Below, in pieces: positions 1 through 16,100 of a stretch of DNA of 64,000 nt. Location of the stretch: assembly GCF_033439725.1 (NCBI RefSeq), contig NW_026944383.1:2790001-2854000 (forward strand), written 5' to 3'. Position numbers and translations under genes: made by a program. The notes beneath the pieces are model-generated. The model searched no databases and was not told the origin of the DNA. It saw nothing but the letters and a program-made list of their open reading frames with translations. Position 1 is the first letter of the stretch, and the number at the start of each line of letters is the position of its first letter. Source of the stretch: Neurospora tetraspora. Its lineage: Eukaryota; Ascomycota; Sordariomycetes; Sordariales; Sordariaceae.

Positions 1-295
1 CCAAGTGGTTCGGTTTGTCGGTCAAAACCTTGGGGTGGTGGCTGTTGTGGTGACGGTCCTTGACGAGGACGGGGCAGCCGGGACAGGCGAGCTCGATGAG
101 TTGGTGTTGAGAGGCGGAGGCGGTGATGGGGTCGAGGCCGTTGGCAGAGGGAGGGTTGTTGATGTCAGAAGCGACTTCTTGCGCAAAGGCGATGTCGGTG
201 TCGGAGAGCTCGGGAGGGATGAGGAAGGCGGCGCCGCGGGCGGAGAGGAGGGTGGCCGAGAGGGCGGCGGCGGTGGTGAGGTGTTTGGGTATCAT
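1..295 (-). CDS. Secreted protein of unknown function, N-terminal part (DUF7728-like)
   Basis: The reading frame starts at the ATG at 295 and stays open to the left edge, giving 98 residues of a longer protein. The first 22 or so residues (MIPKHLTTAAALSATLLSAR...) form a basic start followed by a hydrophobic Ala/Leu stretch, a plausible signal peptide. About 50 residues later there is a CPGCP motif (ELACPGCPVLVKD). A secretion signal followed by a short acidic stretch and then a CPGCP motif resembles the fungal secreted family I recall as DUF7728; this is from memory, not a search. The molecular role of that family is not known to me. The start is favoured because the signal peptide begins exactly there and strong third-position C bias runs through the frame. 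The 3' part lies outside the window. Confidence 0.7.
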   Translation of the reverse strand, partial: MIPKHLTTAAALSATLLSARGAAFLIPPELSDTDIAFAQEVASDINNPPSANGLDPITASASQHQLIELACPGCPVLVKDRHHNSHHPKVLTDKPNHL

Positions 296-1884
296 CGTTG
301 TGGTGGTGATGATGATGGTTGAAGATACGTATCGGTTGTTGAATGGTAGAAGTTCGAAATGGTATTAGGTGGGTAGGTGGTGGTTCAGGTGTAAGTCCCG
401 AATAAGGGGGAAATGGGTGGTGTAAGTGCTGCTAGCTGGGCACTAACATGAGCGGGTCAATGACGCACGATCGATTGCTCGGCGAGCTAAACAGCAGTTC
501 GTTGATAAAAAGGGTTTGAAAAAAGATGGGGGACAAAAACACGGCAAGATGGTGAAAAAGAGATGAAACTAAATGAACAGTTTTCAGCTTTCAACCCAGA
601 ACTATGGTTTGACACAGATGACGGGAGAATGAAGTCCAGTGAACCAAACGCTTCATCATGTTTCGCCTCAGCGGCCTGTTAGTGTACTAATAGCCAATCG
701 ATAAAGAACCAACCAAGCCAGCGCCCGGGCCATCCGGACAAAGGAGCGGAGCCAATTACGCGTCACAGGAGACCTTCAAGTGGGACTATCCTCAGCGGTC
801 TGGTTCGCCCATGACAGAATTGATGAGACCTGTGGCCGTGCTCTTGACAGGCGAATGGGGTCCCATGTAATTTGTCATGGACGGGGGGAGTCTTAAACGC
901 TGAAGCACAAAGTGAAATGCCGTGAAATGAAGGCATACGTAAGCGTCAGGTGATCGTCGGCGGCATAGCCACGCTCGTTCGTGGTATGATTATTGTACGT
1001 TTGAACTTGTCTCCAATCGCTTTTTCGCGATGTTCCGTATGATCGCCATAGCAGCGAGACGCAGTACGTACTCAGACGTTTCAGTGTCACGAGCCTGTAA
1101 TCATCACGTTTCAATATGCTGGACATGCAGCCGTGCTGCCATAGAACGACCCAAGGGCTCCACCAAACCTGCAGCAAAAAGACTCCATCTCCCTCCAAGC
1201 TACAGTGTATCATGCCTTCCCAATTCGGACGTTATTCGCAAGATGATTGGACAGTTGACAGAAACCAACTTTATGGTTTAACCGCTATCAGCTTTTTGTC
1301 GTCCTCTCGTCTAGTACTCCTACAACTGTTTACTTTATCTAAACCTTCCCCCTCACTATACTGCCATGTTGAAATCCAAACAGAAACTGAAAAAAAAAGA
1401 AAAGCCATTCCATTCATAGTGTATCGGTGTCGGTGTCGGCGTATTTATAACCCAAAGTATCCCCAGTCCCGGTCCCGGTCCAGGTCCCGCTCGCGCCAGT
1501 GACCATGCCATGCAATCCATCCATCCATCCACCCATCCATAATACATACCTAGACCAAAGCAAGAAAGAAAAGATGTGTAACATATGTGTGTAGATAATA
1601 CATGGTGGAAGAAAGAAATTAAAATGCGTTGACAAAAGAAAAGGGAAGAAGAAGAAGAACGGGTTTTTTTGCCCCGTCAAGTTCCAGCATACCAAGAAGA
1701 AAAAAACCAAATATTCAAACGTTTTTTTTGCTCCGGTGAGCCGGAGTCCGAAAGTCGAAGTTCAGAAAAAGTAGATATGCCTCGAATACGTTTGTGAGTG
1801 ATGCAAAACTCCCATATCTTTTTCGACACCAGTTCGTTCGTTGACTGCGTTACCCAATACTCATCGTCACCTTCCCACATGGTC
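296..1884. other. Gene-free interval with short low-complexity tracts
   Basis: This lies between the start of the secreted-protein gene on its left and the 3' end of the EGF-protein gene on its right. All open frames are short, overlap one another on both strands and show no domain or splice pattern. It holds a GTCGGT-type tract near 1423-1442, a GGTCCC-rich tract near 1466-1496 and a CCAT tetranucleotide run at about 1517-1540. The left part presumably contains the promoter of the left-edge gene. Confidence 0.6.
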
Positions 1885-5150
<3,266 letters not shown>

Positions 5151-8100
5151 TTATGTGAAGCCCCACACGACTGATCAAACATGCAATCGAGGAGTTCCAA
5201 GCTCTTTCCCAGGTGATCCAAACTACCCGCTCGGCGGTGTGTATGAGGCCAAAAACAATCACACACCAGAGACTCACTATTTCCCGATGAATGGTGATCA
5301 AAAAGGGCTGAATGGCGAATGTAGGACGGTCCCTCGTAACCGAAATTCTCCTGGCCCCCCGAAAGGTCACACAATACCAGCACCCTGACTCTGATATAGT
5401 TGGGGTGTTGCAAACGGGTCGAAGCACAACTCTAAAGGCAAGGTTGTGGAACCGATTTCTGGGTGTAAGTATCCGCAACAAACGAACGAGGGCTTGGTTT
5501 CTGAAATTGCTGGGCAGAAGACCAAAGAATTGTTCTGTGACGCGTGGGCTGAGCCTGACAAACGGCGCGATTAATGGGCTGGAGATTTGAAGTTAGTTTG
5601 AGGAGGGTAAATGCCGGCCGAGCGAGGCCAAATGTGTAGAGGGTCTGAATATTGAGAAGAGTCAGTCAATGTCTGTACACCAAAAGACTGGGACAATCAG
5701 AGACAAGGCCAATATGTCTGGGTTGTGGGAGCAACAGCTCTCGAGATGATTCGTTGTCTTCTGCCAGGAAGACCCAACCTCTTCACCAGAAAGCTGCTAC
5801 ACAGCTCAAAGCCAAGAAAGGGGTTCTGAATAGCCGAGCCGAAATGGGAGAGATTTCGAAAACCACTTACAGTTCGTGCTTGGGCGTCTTGGCAATACCT
5901 CGAGAGCTTTCAAAGTCGTGGACTGGCCAATGCTCCCCGATGGAGAAAAATGAATAATAATAGAGTCGAAGAAGAAGGTTCTGTGCCTGCCAAGATCACC
6001 CGAAAATTGCCAGGATGGTATTGCTCTCCCGGTCGGTGCAGGCGTGTGGCAAAGCAAAGCTTCTAGTCGAGCCGACGAAGGGGATGAACGGGTGGATGTT
6101 GATGATGAACTGCTGGGATTCGCGTACGGCCGAGAGTCTGCAACAACGGGAGCCAAACGACCGGCAACGAGCCGGCTCGGAAGAGAAGGGAAGTGAAATA
6201 AGTGGACACCTTGGACCTGAGGTGAGTTGATGATGGTAGAGTACGACCCGATGCTGTGTGTCCCCAGAAGACCGATGGTGTTTCAGCTTTGTGGGACGGA
6301 CGGGGCCACGCAGGGACTCGGTAAGGATGCCGTTCCTTGGTGGTGGAAAAGGGGTGACGTCTGAAGTCGTCGATCGGGCACAGCCTTGCAGGTAGCTAGG
6401 ACGGCGTGATGAGGATGGCGAGGGAAAGGAGAGCCGAAAAAGGGAAAGGTGAGTCCTCCGGGACAGTTGGTGATGATACCTCGGATTTTAGTAGGCACAT
6501 CAAGTGCACCAAGTTTCCTCCCTAAGAATCCGGATTCTTGGAATGAGCATCAGGACACACAAGACAGAAGACACAGGCTGTTCTTAATGTCCGTTGAACG
6601 CAGAGGGGCAGCGGACTGTCAGGCAGCCAGGTCGTCAAGACCGTGCGTTGGAAAGCAAAAGAGGAAGATGTCGGTATCAGCAGAAGGCCAAAAAGAGTGT
6701 GGAAGAAGCCAATTGGCTCAAAGGACAAGACTTGCGACGCAAGGCGACGCAAGAAGCAGAAGTAGAAGCAGAAGCGAGTGACTGAAAGTGAGGTGGTGTT
6801 GGAGATGTGGCTCGAGCACCAGACGTCCGAACTAGCGGATTTTCTGCTTGGAACAGCTGCTCTCTGCAACACCGCAGCAACCAGACTGCAACTACCAGAG
6901 GCAAGGCAACGAAGTGATGAGCTGAACGGAGCGAGAACTAAAAGAGAGTCTTTGGTTAGACAGACGGGTGAAGGACTGAAGGCTGAAAGCGCAACAAGTT
7001 CCCAAAGCCCAGAGAGTCTGGAATGGGGATGAGGAAATGAAGGGGACTACGGGAATCTGGCTATCTGGATGCCTTCGGGTCCCTGGCAAAACACCACCCT
7101 CGTTGACCGGGATGTGTCAGTCGATACCACCTAGCCTTATATATTACCCTGCATGATATAGGTCGGACTTGGATCCAGTCTTGCCAGTCTCGCCAGTCCC
7201 CTCATCAAACACTCCCAAGGAGTTGAGTGTGAAACAGAGGCCTGGAAAGACTGATAGGTATAAGCCTGGTTTCGTGCCATGGTCATCGGATCTGACCCAT
7301 TCGATCTGCCAGCCAGTATGATCGCTCTGATGCATACATACATACAAAAAGTATGATATGATGATGCCCACTCCCGTGAAGGCGTGCTGTGCTTATCCTT
7401 CCCGAGTCCATCCAGAAGCGCTTGCGATCTGGATATCAAGAGGAAACCAAGACATGATCGTCTCAAGGAAGATGAAAAGGCGCCAGCCACTCTTTCTTCT
7501 CCTGGCCTTCCATTTCCCTAGATTCCCACATGCGCTGAAGATTTCCATCCACGCCTTTTTCTGTGTGACGCGAGCAAGCCTCCAACACGAGGACTGACTG
7601 TCAGCAATTTGATGGCTGAGATGCGGCGTGGCGGTCGTGGGAGTTTACGGGCGAAAAGAAAACGGCGGCGGCCACACGAGGCCACATGCGGAAGTCGGCA
7701 GAGGCAGAGCTAAGTGGTCTCCTGTCGCGTGTCTCGCATGGCGTCAGGCTTGCTCGTGGATGAGGAGCCGAGGAGGAGGGGGTGTCAAGCCACAACCCAA
7801 CGGTTGCTCGGGAGAGGGGTTGAGTTCGAACTTTGATCACTTCGACGACATCGTTAGCCAACCGTCCACAGAAACCACTCGTTGAAAATGATGAGGAACA
7901 GGAACTGAATTGGACAAAGAACTGGAAAGAGTCGATCGAACACCACCTCGACGCGTGCACTGACGCAGAAACCCCCCGCCAAAAGATTGCCCCACCCCTT
8001 GGACTTTCCCCAATCCATCAGCTCATTGCAACCTCAGGCCAAATCGGAAACACTAGCGCCGCCATCAGCCGCAGCGGGTATGCCAAGAACTTCTTGTGAA

Positions 8101-11100
8101 AATGTCTCCGCTCACTTCTTAGCGCGCCAGTGGGGTCTGTGCTCCACCTGTCTTCTGCTCCACCCTGTGGTTTTAAGGTAGTTGAGAAACCTCATAGGGC
8201 AGTTTCTTGGCCAGAGCTTTTCTCTCGTCAACACTTCTCAAACAAATGTCTGACCAATTCGCGCCCCGTCCTCGAGTGAAGCATCATCGAATCTGGATCA
8301 TCTGCGACATTGAGAGGTTATCGAATGACCGATCACAACTTCTGCGTTTTGTGGGCGGTCGAATGTGATTTGCGATAACCCTTCATCAGTCTCTTCCGTT
8401 CTCAACTACCGGTCGCTAATCATCATTCCCGTTCGGTTCTTCCGTGGTTGTCGGCAGCCACTCGACCACAAAACGATCAGCTCGAGTTCGTGGACTTACC
8501 TCTTCTGTTCAGCCACTTACGAGCAGATTGTGCATTACCGGGAGTATCCAGAAACTACGGTTCAGGCACGCAAAGCAAATACCTGATGGTCACGAGGGCC
8601 AACAAGTTTTCCCAAAACCCCCAGAAAAATGTTGATGAAACCAAACAGGCAAGCAGTTTTGGGCAAAACCTCGCAAACATCCTCACTCCATGTCCGCGGA
8701 GCCTTATCCGCTACAACAACAAGTTTGGTCAGAGAGTCAGAGAGGCGATTTCGAGCCCTTGCGATCCTCGCGCACCCCGGACAACGTTCAAGTCACCAAA
8801 AAAAATATTCAAGGAGTCCGCCTCTCCGATGATGATGATGCCCGTCTGTCGGTGTGATTCCCGTGCCCTTCTTTGCATACCTTTCTCTCCCCTCTCTCCT
8901 TTACTGCGTTTTCCTTCCGGACCATACGGTGACGGTGACGGTGACGGTGACGTGTTGATCTTATTCTTAGCATTGTCACTGACCTACTGGGTATGGAAAG
9001 CGGCAAACTGTTCATCCACCGTTAGCGAAACATAGCCCGGTGCGGTATGGTATGGTGGGCTCTGAGAAGTTTGTTTTTGTTGTCCTTAAAAGCCTTTTTG
9101 CCGATATTCCGTTGTTGGTTTTGGAGTCCACTTCTATCGTGTGATGTCAAGAGGATATCAGGCCTCTTCATGGTAAGCAACTCCTTGAGATTCTTGTCTT
9201 CCACTTTTCCTCTTCAGCATCGGAGAGTTATAGGGTAGGTATCGGACAGATCACAAGCCCCTTACACCACCACCAACCATGCCTCTATCACGCCAAAGGC
9301 CAAATGCCAAATGCCAGATCCCTCGGCTTATAAGGCAAAACCGTTGATCGGCAGTTTGTGTGCGCTTAAAAACTCAAGCTTGCTTATCTGTCGGCTTGCT
9401 TCAGTTCACTTCACAGTTCGTCGCTTCCCGGTTTTGTGACTTGCTAATATGCAATTCACATTGGTTAGTAGACGAACCTCTCACGCCCTTGACGCTAAGC
9501 CACTAAGTAGATACATACTGTGCTACCTGCCGTCTGAACCCTAACGAGGATAGCTAGTTATATCTATAATAAGGCATATCCAAGGACCGGAGTTTCGGGA
9601 CGTCATATGTATGTGTACACACCTGAAGCCTGTACATAAGGCCTGACCGGCCTGGCGGTGTCATGTTTGCTTTTTTTCCCCCTTCTTGTGTGAATGTGTG
9701 TTTCGCTTGGCTGTCACTCATCCGCCGGTGTCTGCCTTTTCTTCCGCCCTGCATATCATCAAACCGGAGATGTCTCCCGGTCTTTTCGTGTTCGCGACGT
9801 TTGTTTCGGGTCCGTAGGCCCCCGGAGGCCCCGCTCATCGCCGACGATGATGTGAGTTGGGGGCGGTGGTGATGCGGATCTTGTCACATTGGTGTTGAGT
9901 CATCGGGAAAGGAGTGGAAACACGTAGTTAGTAGATCGAGGATCTGAAGGCGAGGAAGTGGAGGAGGAGCCAGTGTCGACAAGGTTGTGTGTACGCTAGC
10001 GAAGAGTTTTGACCTCGACTGTATTTCAAAAAGTCGATGGTGGCTGTCATTATTTGGTCCTGTTGGCGTTTGCTATTTTCTATACGCGAGCAGACGACTC
10101 CATCAAACTTTAATCCATCATCTGGATGCTTTGCGACCGTTTAAGTGAAAACTGAAGCTTGCCTCAAGCCAAGATTAGCTGGAATGTGTCAAGTAACAAG
10201 TTCAGGGGCAAAATTCCGGCGAGCTCCGCGCGCCTTGTTCATTGGAATGTTATTCCCCCTCCCCTCGAGCCGGTTACCGCGGATGAGGCTCAAGTCCTGT
10301 GCATCATTGTTTCTGTGTGACATCTAGCCGTTCTTTCAGCCTCACAGACATAAGCGAGGACAAACGACTTCCATCGAAGGTTATGTCGGTCATCGTCAGA
10401 GTTGTTTACCACTGATATTTCCGCTTTTGAAAACGCTGGCAGTCTTGGGACTGGGGGATATAGACTTTTCAAGTGGTTTAGGCTGTCCAAATGTAGTTCT
10501 CAACTCCAGCCGCAAGTCTACTCTCACTCTTACTCGTAATGTAATTTCAGCCCCGAGTTATATTGCCAACAACTGCCACAGCATTCACTAGTCAGCTGCA
10601 GTGCTCCGTCATACCAGGCTACGTTGCGTTGGGGACATCATACAGACTCATCCAGCTCAGCAGGGTACTGTTGAACGAGCCTAATCCGGCTGAGCACAGC
10701 TTTCGTCGAAGTGAAGGCTGGGAAATTTTGGAGTCTTGAATCGTCTCAGACTTACCAACCTCACCTAAATCGGGTGGGTCGGGATACATCATCACTAATC
10801 TTGGACAGCATGATCCCGTAGTAACTCGACACTGGGAGCTGTGACGTAGATTGTTCGAGGTCAGCGACTAGAAAGAGGGCCAACTTGTGCTTGGGAGTGA
10901 TATTCTCTGGGGTTTGCGCCACGAAACATGCTGACAGGGACAAGCAACCCTTTGCCGGTTTCCTTTAGTTGTTCGAGTCTCAGAGTCGCCAGACAAGTGA
11001 ATAGTTTGCGGACTACCGCCCTCCTTGTGGCCATGGCCATACCATATCCCAGAAGGGATCCTCCAAGGGAGACCAACTTGACGCTCTTTTCGCTCGAAAA

Positions 11101-14100
11101 ACATCAACTAGTCCAAAGCGGTAATATCTCAATATCACCCAACCTGTCAACCTGTTAAACCCGATGCCGGCTATACACTACTGCGTAAATATGTACCATG
11201 AATAGTATTCACTTTGTATGATATGCATCTGCTGTTTGGTACCTGGCAGCTTTGACACCACCATTAACACAGAGATAGTTGTGTTGACGCTGCCGTCCCG
11301 GCAGCTGTGGGTCTCCCTTTCTGCCAAGCACTTCCGCGCCTTGCCCGTTTGTTCAGTAGATAGATTTCGTAGATTGGCCAGTCCTTCTCCTCTATCAATC
11401 ACCACTTTTCGCTTGTTCAGTTTCAGCTACGGCTTCAACAAGTTGCATTCCGATTCGGCACCGTAGGGCACCGCAGAGAACCGCAGGGTGCGCAGGTAGG
11501 TGCGCTCGAGGTGTGGTTCGCCATTTGGGGAATAATTTCCAGGAATGGCACCCTATCCCGAGCCCGACCGACGGTCCCGATGTATGGCTCCTGTCTTCGA
11601 TGTCGATGTCAATGTCAAGAAAACCCAACGTTTTTTCATCCTCATCCTCTCATCCTGACAACAACACCGACCGGAAACTTTCCCGTGGTGGGATGGCTCG
11701 ATAGTTGACCTTGCAGATCTGACAAGCTGCTGCTTTGTCCACAGTGCTGTCACCCAAGGGGCTTGGGCTGTCTGGTCTGCAAGATATCGGTCCTGGACTG
11801 AGACTGAGACTCAGAGAGGTGTTGGCGCACGGGCCACAAGATGACAACCCCTTGAGTCTTGATTGAGGGTAGTTGCCGCCGCCGCCGGCGTAGGTATACA
11901 CTACGATCTCGGATGATGAAGTTCCTCCCATGGAAAGATAATCGCCGACGAACGAGGGTATAGGTTGACTGGTTGGTTGAATGGGGGGTGACACGGTGAG
12001 AGATGGGGTCGGAAGGTTGTCGTCCAATGCTGCTTGTCCATCGGAGCACGAAGTAAGGGAAAAGGAGTAAGATACGAGCTGCGACGTAACCTACTGATTT
12101 GTTTTGTGCCAGGTCGTAGCTGATGTGTGTGTGAACTTTGAAGAAGTACACAAGGGATGGCTCAAGTCAGTCCAGTCCGGTAGACGTCGGTATATCGATA
12201 TGGCGAAAATATTCGGTGTTGGTGACTTGGTGTTGGTTCTTGGGGGCTTGCCAGCCCCTTCCCATCTACCACTGCGGTAATTTAGTGATAGCCGAGGGAT
12301 CCCATGTTTCTGCCTGAGAAAACGAAAAGAGTTGAAAAGGATGGTTATTTAGTTGAAGGTAACAGAAATAGAAGAGGTTAGCAATTCGGGAGAAAAAGAA
12401 AACAACGATTGGCAACGGGGGCCTGAAACTGAAAGACGTCAACGTTAGCCATTGGATACCCTGACTTCAGAGTTGACTTTTCACTTCTCGCCTAAAATGC
12501 CCTGGCGCGCCTGGCATATAGTGCATGGGCCACTGCATAACGAAAGGTCGCATGTGAGGCCGCTTGGCCGTTGAGAATGGTCAACGGTTGTGTTGGTTCT
12601 GAATTTCCAGCGGCCGGTGAGCCCCTCTCTTGCATAATGCCGGTGCCCCAGCTGCGGGACCGGCCGGGTGAGCGCGGGTGAGGGGGGAGCACTTTGCAGG
12701 ACAGGTTAACCCTTCCTCTTTCGGCTCCAGATATCTCACCCCGCGAATTGAGTGAGAATGTGTGTGTACCTGACGAACAATGAATGGGCATCAACACCCG
12801 GCAATTCATCATCATGTGTTCTTCAATAGTTCATGGCGATGAGCCCATACACAGCAGGTTGAACCTGATGGTGTCTCTGTACGTCAATCGAGGGTCAATA
12901 AACCCATGCAGCCGACTTGTGCAGCATTGACACTTACAGCGAGCGGAGGTGGGGAGCTGATGCGCAACTAAGCCCTGATATGTACCCATTTCAGGCCAAT
13001 TACAGCAGAGCCTCCACTGGACCATAGCATCCGGATTAGGTGTCGATTATCCAGACGATATAAACTCATGTACCTCCACTATCTCCACCGTACCCGCGCT
13101 ACTACATCACAGGCATTGGCTGGGTTCGTCGCTAAGTTGTACATGAGGTTTATCATCTGGATAATCGTTTCCACGGATTGTCAAGTAATCAGCGAATACG
13201 TACACCGTTGATGGCTTCATGGCAAAAGATATGGGCAACGACACAGTACATGGACGGGCTGTCATGCGGCGTCTCTTGCAGCAAGATATGTCGCTTGGCC
13301 ATGTCCACAAGTATCCGTCATCCGGACTGCAGTCACCCAGGCTCACCACTCCTCGTCAACTAACGTTCGGTTCCGCTTCACGGTTCTTTTGGCCTGGCTG
13401 TCGTGTATCCCCAGAGTTGGGAGTCGACCACGGATGGACCATGGCCATTGCTCCGGCAGGTCCCCGGCGATTACTGAACAACACATCATTGGCTTTGCGC
13501 AAGTACAAGTACCGATGATGGAGATGGATAAAGAGGAGACATGATGGACACGATGGACAATCTGGATTTCCGGACTTTCTTTTGCGTTTCTTGCTCTCTC
13601 TGCTTTCTTTAGATATCGAACCATCTCCATCTCAGGTCTGGACTCTACAACCGGGCTGAGCTCTCATACGGTATATTTGAGTCACCAAAGATCTCCGTCC
13701 TGTCGACGTCTCGTGATATCCTTTACGAAGGCAGTGGCCGGGATCCTCGACATCGAGATCTGGACACTTGGCCCTGTAACCGGTGCGTTGGTTCCTCATC
13801 AGCCGGTGGGCTGCCTTGCCTGCCCCGGTAACCCGAACTCATCTAGGCCTTTTGGGCTCTGAAGCCATCCCGGACTAGACTCCACCGGGCACCACTCTGG
13901 GCACCACCAGGGCACCACAAGCGACGATCCCTCCTCGAAAAAGATACCTCCCAGGCTGTACTTTACCCCCCAAACGCCCGGCGGCGCTTGTTGCTTCGTG
14001 TTGTGCCCTGCTCAGTTTTCTACAGTTCATACTGTTGGGTCGTTCGGACGGAATCGAGACACGCTGTTAACGACGCGCGAGAATAACCTTGTGAAGAGGG

Positions 14101-14702
14101 GGCCAGCCGCCAATCCAAGTCGAGTCGAAAAGAGCCCTGCGAAATTAGGAGGCCCAAAATTTTCTAAGCGGTCCAGAATCTCGACTCGGAACGATTCCCT
14201 CGTTGGCGACTGTCTCCGTTACGTACCGATACCGATACCCTTTCCCAGAGGACGAGAACGCCCATTCTTCCCAGGTCACCTATAACCGCTCCGGTCCCGA
14301 TTGTCAAAAAGTCAAAAGTCGCTCTGCTGCATGCTGCGACGGCCGAGCTGGAATATCGTTGCGTCCGCCAATTCGGCGTCCCGCGAATAGCTGGAGCATT
14401 GGAGCTGTTGGAGCTTTGCGCTGGGCTTTGACCTCTTGTCAAAAGTTGGAGATCCCGGCGAGCCGATCCCAAACACTGAAGAAAAAAAACGGCGCGCAGC
14501 AAAAGGGGGCAGCATATCAGATCAAATTCGCCCATCCCAAAATCGACGACAAACCACCCCGAGATTCCCGCATCCGCAAACGCATTCGCATCTTCGAAAC
14601 GGGCAAAGTGAGACGGGCCAGGACGCGTGCAGTGACTTTTACTCTGCTCTTCAGTTCTTATAAGCCCTGCCAGCTGTCTGTGGTGGACTCCTCCCGTTGA
14701 CC
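5151..14702. other. 9.5-kb interval without a convincing protein gene
   Basis: Between the EGF-protein start and krev-1. I checked the longer frames (8448-9035 plus; 7601-7960, 6522-6872 and 11650-12027 minus; 14203-14700 plus). None shows a domain, a biased third position over its whole length, or donor and acceptor sites that would extend it. Contents noted: a hexamer run of GACGGT near 8929-8951, an imperfect hairpin at 13044-13167, and an open frame of 165 codons at 14203-14700 just before the krev-1 start. It must contain the 5' flanks of both neighbours and may contain long 5' leaders or noncoding transcripts, which cannot be judged from sequence alone. Confidence 0.55.
13044..13167. 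repeat. Imperfect inverted repeat (about 30-bp arms), possible MITE remnant
   Basis: The left arm 13044-13073 begins CGATTATCCAGACGATA and ends CTCATGTAC. The right arm 13139-13167 is its reverse complement with three small differences, one of them an indel. The loop is about 65 bases. Arm length and total size are like very small MITEs, but I see no clear target-site duplication. Confidence 0.55.
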
Positions 14703-16100
14703 ATGACGCGCTACGGATCCCAGCCTTGGTGAGCAGCCGCCCACTCTCTTATTACATCAATGTTTGCTGGGCCTCCATCTTCAGACGCCCCCTCCTATCC
14801 CTATCCTAGAGCACAAACCTACACATCAATGGGGCCACAGCAGTGCTCATACAGACGTCCTGTCAATCCCTAATTTTTTTTTTTTGGCTCTGATGCTGAT
14901 TTGTCCTATAGCCGCGAATTTCATATCGTTGTCCTAGGCACCGGTATGTTGTGCTTTCATCATCCCACCCCCCTCTATCAGTTCGCTTTTCACTATGAAC
15001 CTCTTGTGAAAAAAAAAAATTGAAAAAAAAAACTCCCTACTATGCCAAGACATGCGCATCACATGCTACAACTGCTGACTTTGATGGCTTACTTAAGGTG
15101 GCGTCGGCAAGAGTTGCCTAACTGGTATGTTGTATTCCCCCAAGTGCTAACCCCTATTCAACCACCCTGCACGATGACCCCTGTCACATGTGTGGACTGG
15201 ACAAGAACTGGGCCTCATCATGATGCTGACGATGAAATGTTGTGTGAACAACAGCACAATTCGTACACAATGAGTGGATTGAAAGTTATGATCCAACCAT
15301 TGAGGACTCGTACAGGACACACGTGTCTGTCGATGTAAGTCTTATCTTGTCTGTTTTGTACATGTCTCGGATCTAACAAAGACATACAGGGAAGACAAGT
15401 GATATTGGAAATGTGAGACCTTCTTCACTCACACTTGACCTTGACCCGATTCTAACATGCAGTTCGTTCACCAGCCTCGACACCGCCGGTACAGAACAAT
15501 TCGGTGAGCACCCAAACCTCCTTTACTAAGTACCGACTTGGACTCACCTCGCTAACACTTTCGGCAAAGTAGCTATGCGAGACCTGTACATGAAGGCCGG
15601 CCAAGGATTCCTATTATGCTTCAGCATAACCTCGCAAGCCTCGCTAGACGAGCTCGCCACGCTCCGCGAGGAGATCATACGCATCAAAGATGACGAGAAC
15701 ATCCCCATCGTCATGGTGGGCAACAAGGCCGACCTGCTAGACCAACGAGCGGTCGATCGCGCAAAGGCCTTTACCATTTCGCAACAGTGGAATGCGCCTT
15801 ATTATGAGGCTAGTGCTAGGACGAGGAGTATGTTTTTTCTGTCACCATCTTTTCCTACAATCAATCTCTGGGCCGTAAAAGGGTTATTACTAACACTCAC
15901 AAAAAGCAAACGTCGACGAAGTCTTCGTCGACCTCTGCCGCCAAATGCTACGAAGAGACGATAGCGGCCACGACGACGACGACGCGCGCAATGGTGGTGG
16001 GTACGGCTACGGCCAGGGGAAACAGGAGGATTGTCATGGGTCCGTGAAGAAGAAGCGGAGGAGAAAGAGGAAGGGCGATCATAAGTGCATAATCATGTGA
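14703..16100 (+). CDS. krev-1: Ras-family small GTPase of the Rap/RSR1 type
   Basis: Eight exons: 14703-14728, 14912-14943, 15098-15124, 15255-15334, 15390-15412, 15475-15503, 15570-15827, 15907-16100; 222 residues. All junctions keep phase and rebuild the full G domain. P-loop GTGGVGKS is at 18-25, the effector loop YDPTIEDSY at 40-48, and switch II reads DTAGTEQF at 65-72. Thr where Ras has Gln61 is the Rap/RSR1 signature. NKAD lies near 125 and EASART near 153. The C-terminus is a hypervariable tail with an acidic run, a Lys/Arg-rich stretch and the CAAX box CIIM, so prenylation and membrane attachment are expected. Yeast Rsr1/Bud1 and Neurospora krev-1 act in polarity and bud or branch site choice; the same role is inferred here. 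The P-loop carries Thr where Ras has Ala11. Confidence 0.92.

Noticed and set aside
8448-9035. 195-codon plus-strand frame in the first desert
   Set aside because: Mixed composition, microsatellite-derived end, no domain or splice partners.
11650-12027. 125-codon minus-strand frame (MDDNLPTPSL...)
   Set aside because: Starts at a non-ATG codon and overlaps other frames; no extension by plausible exons was found.
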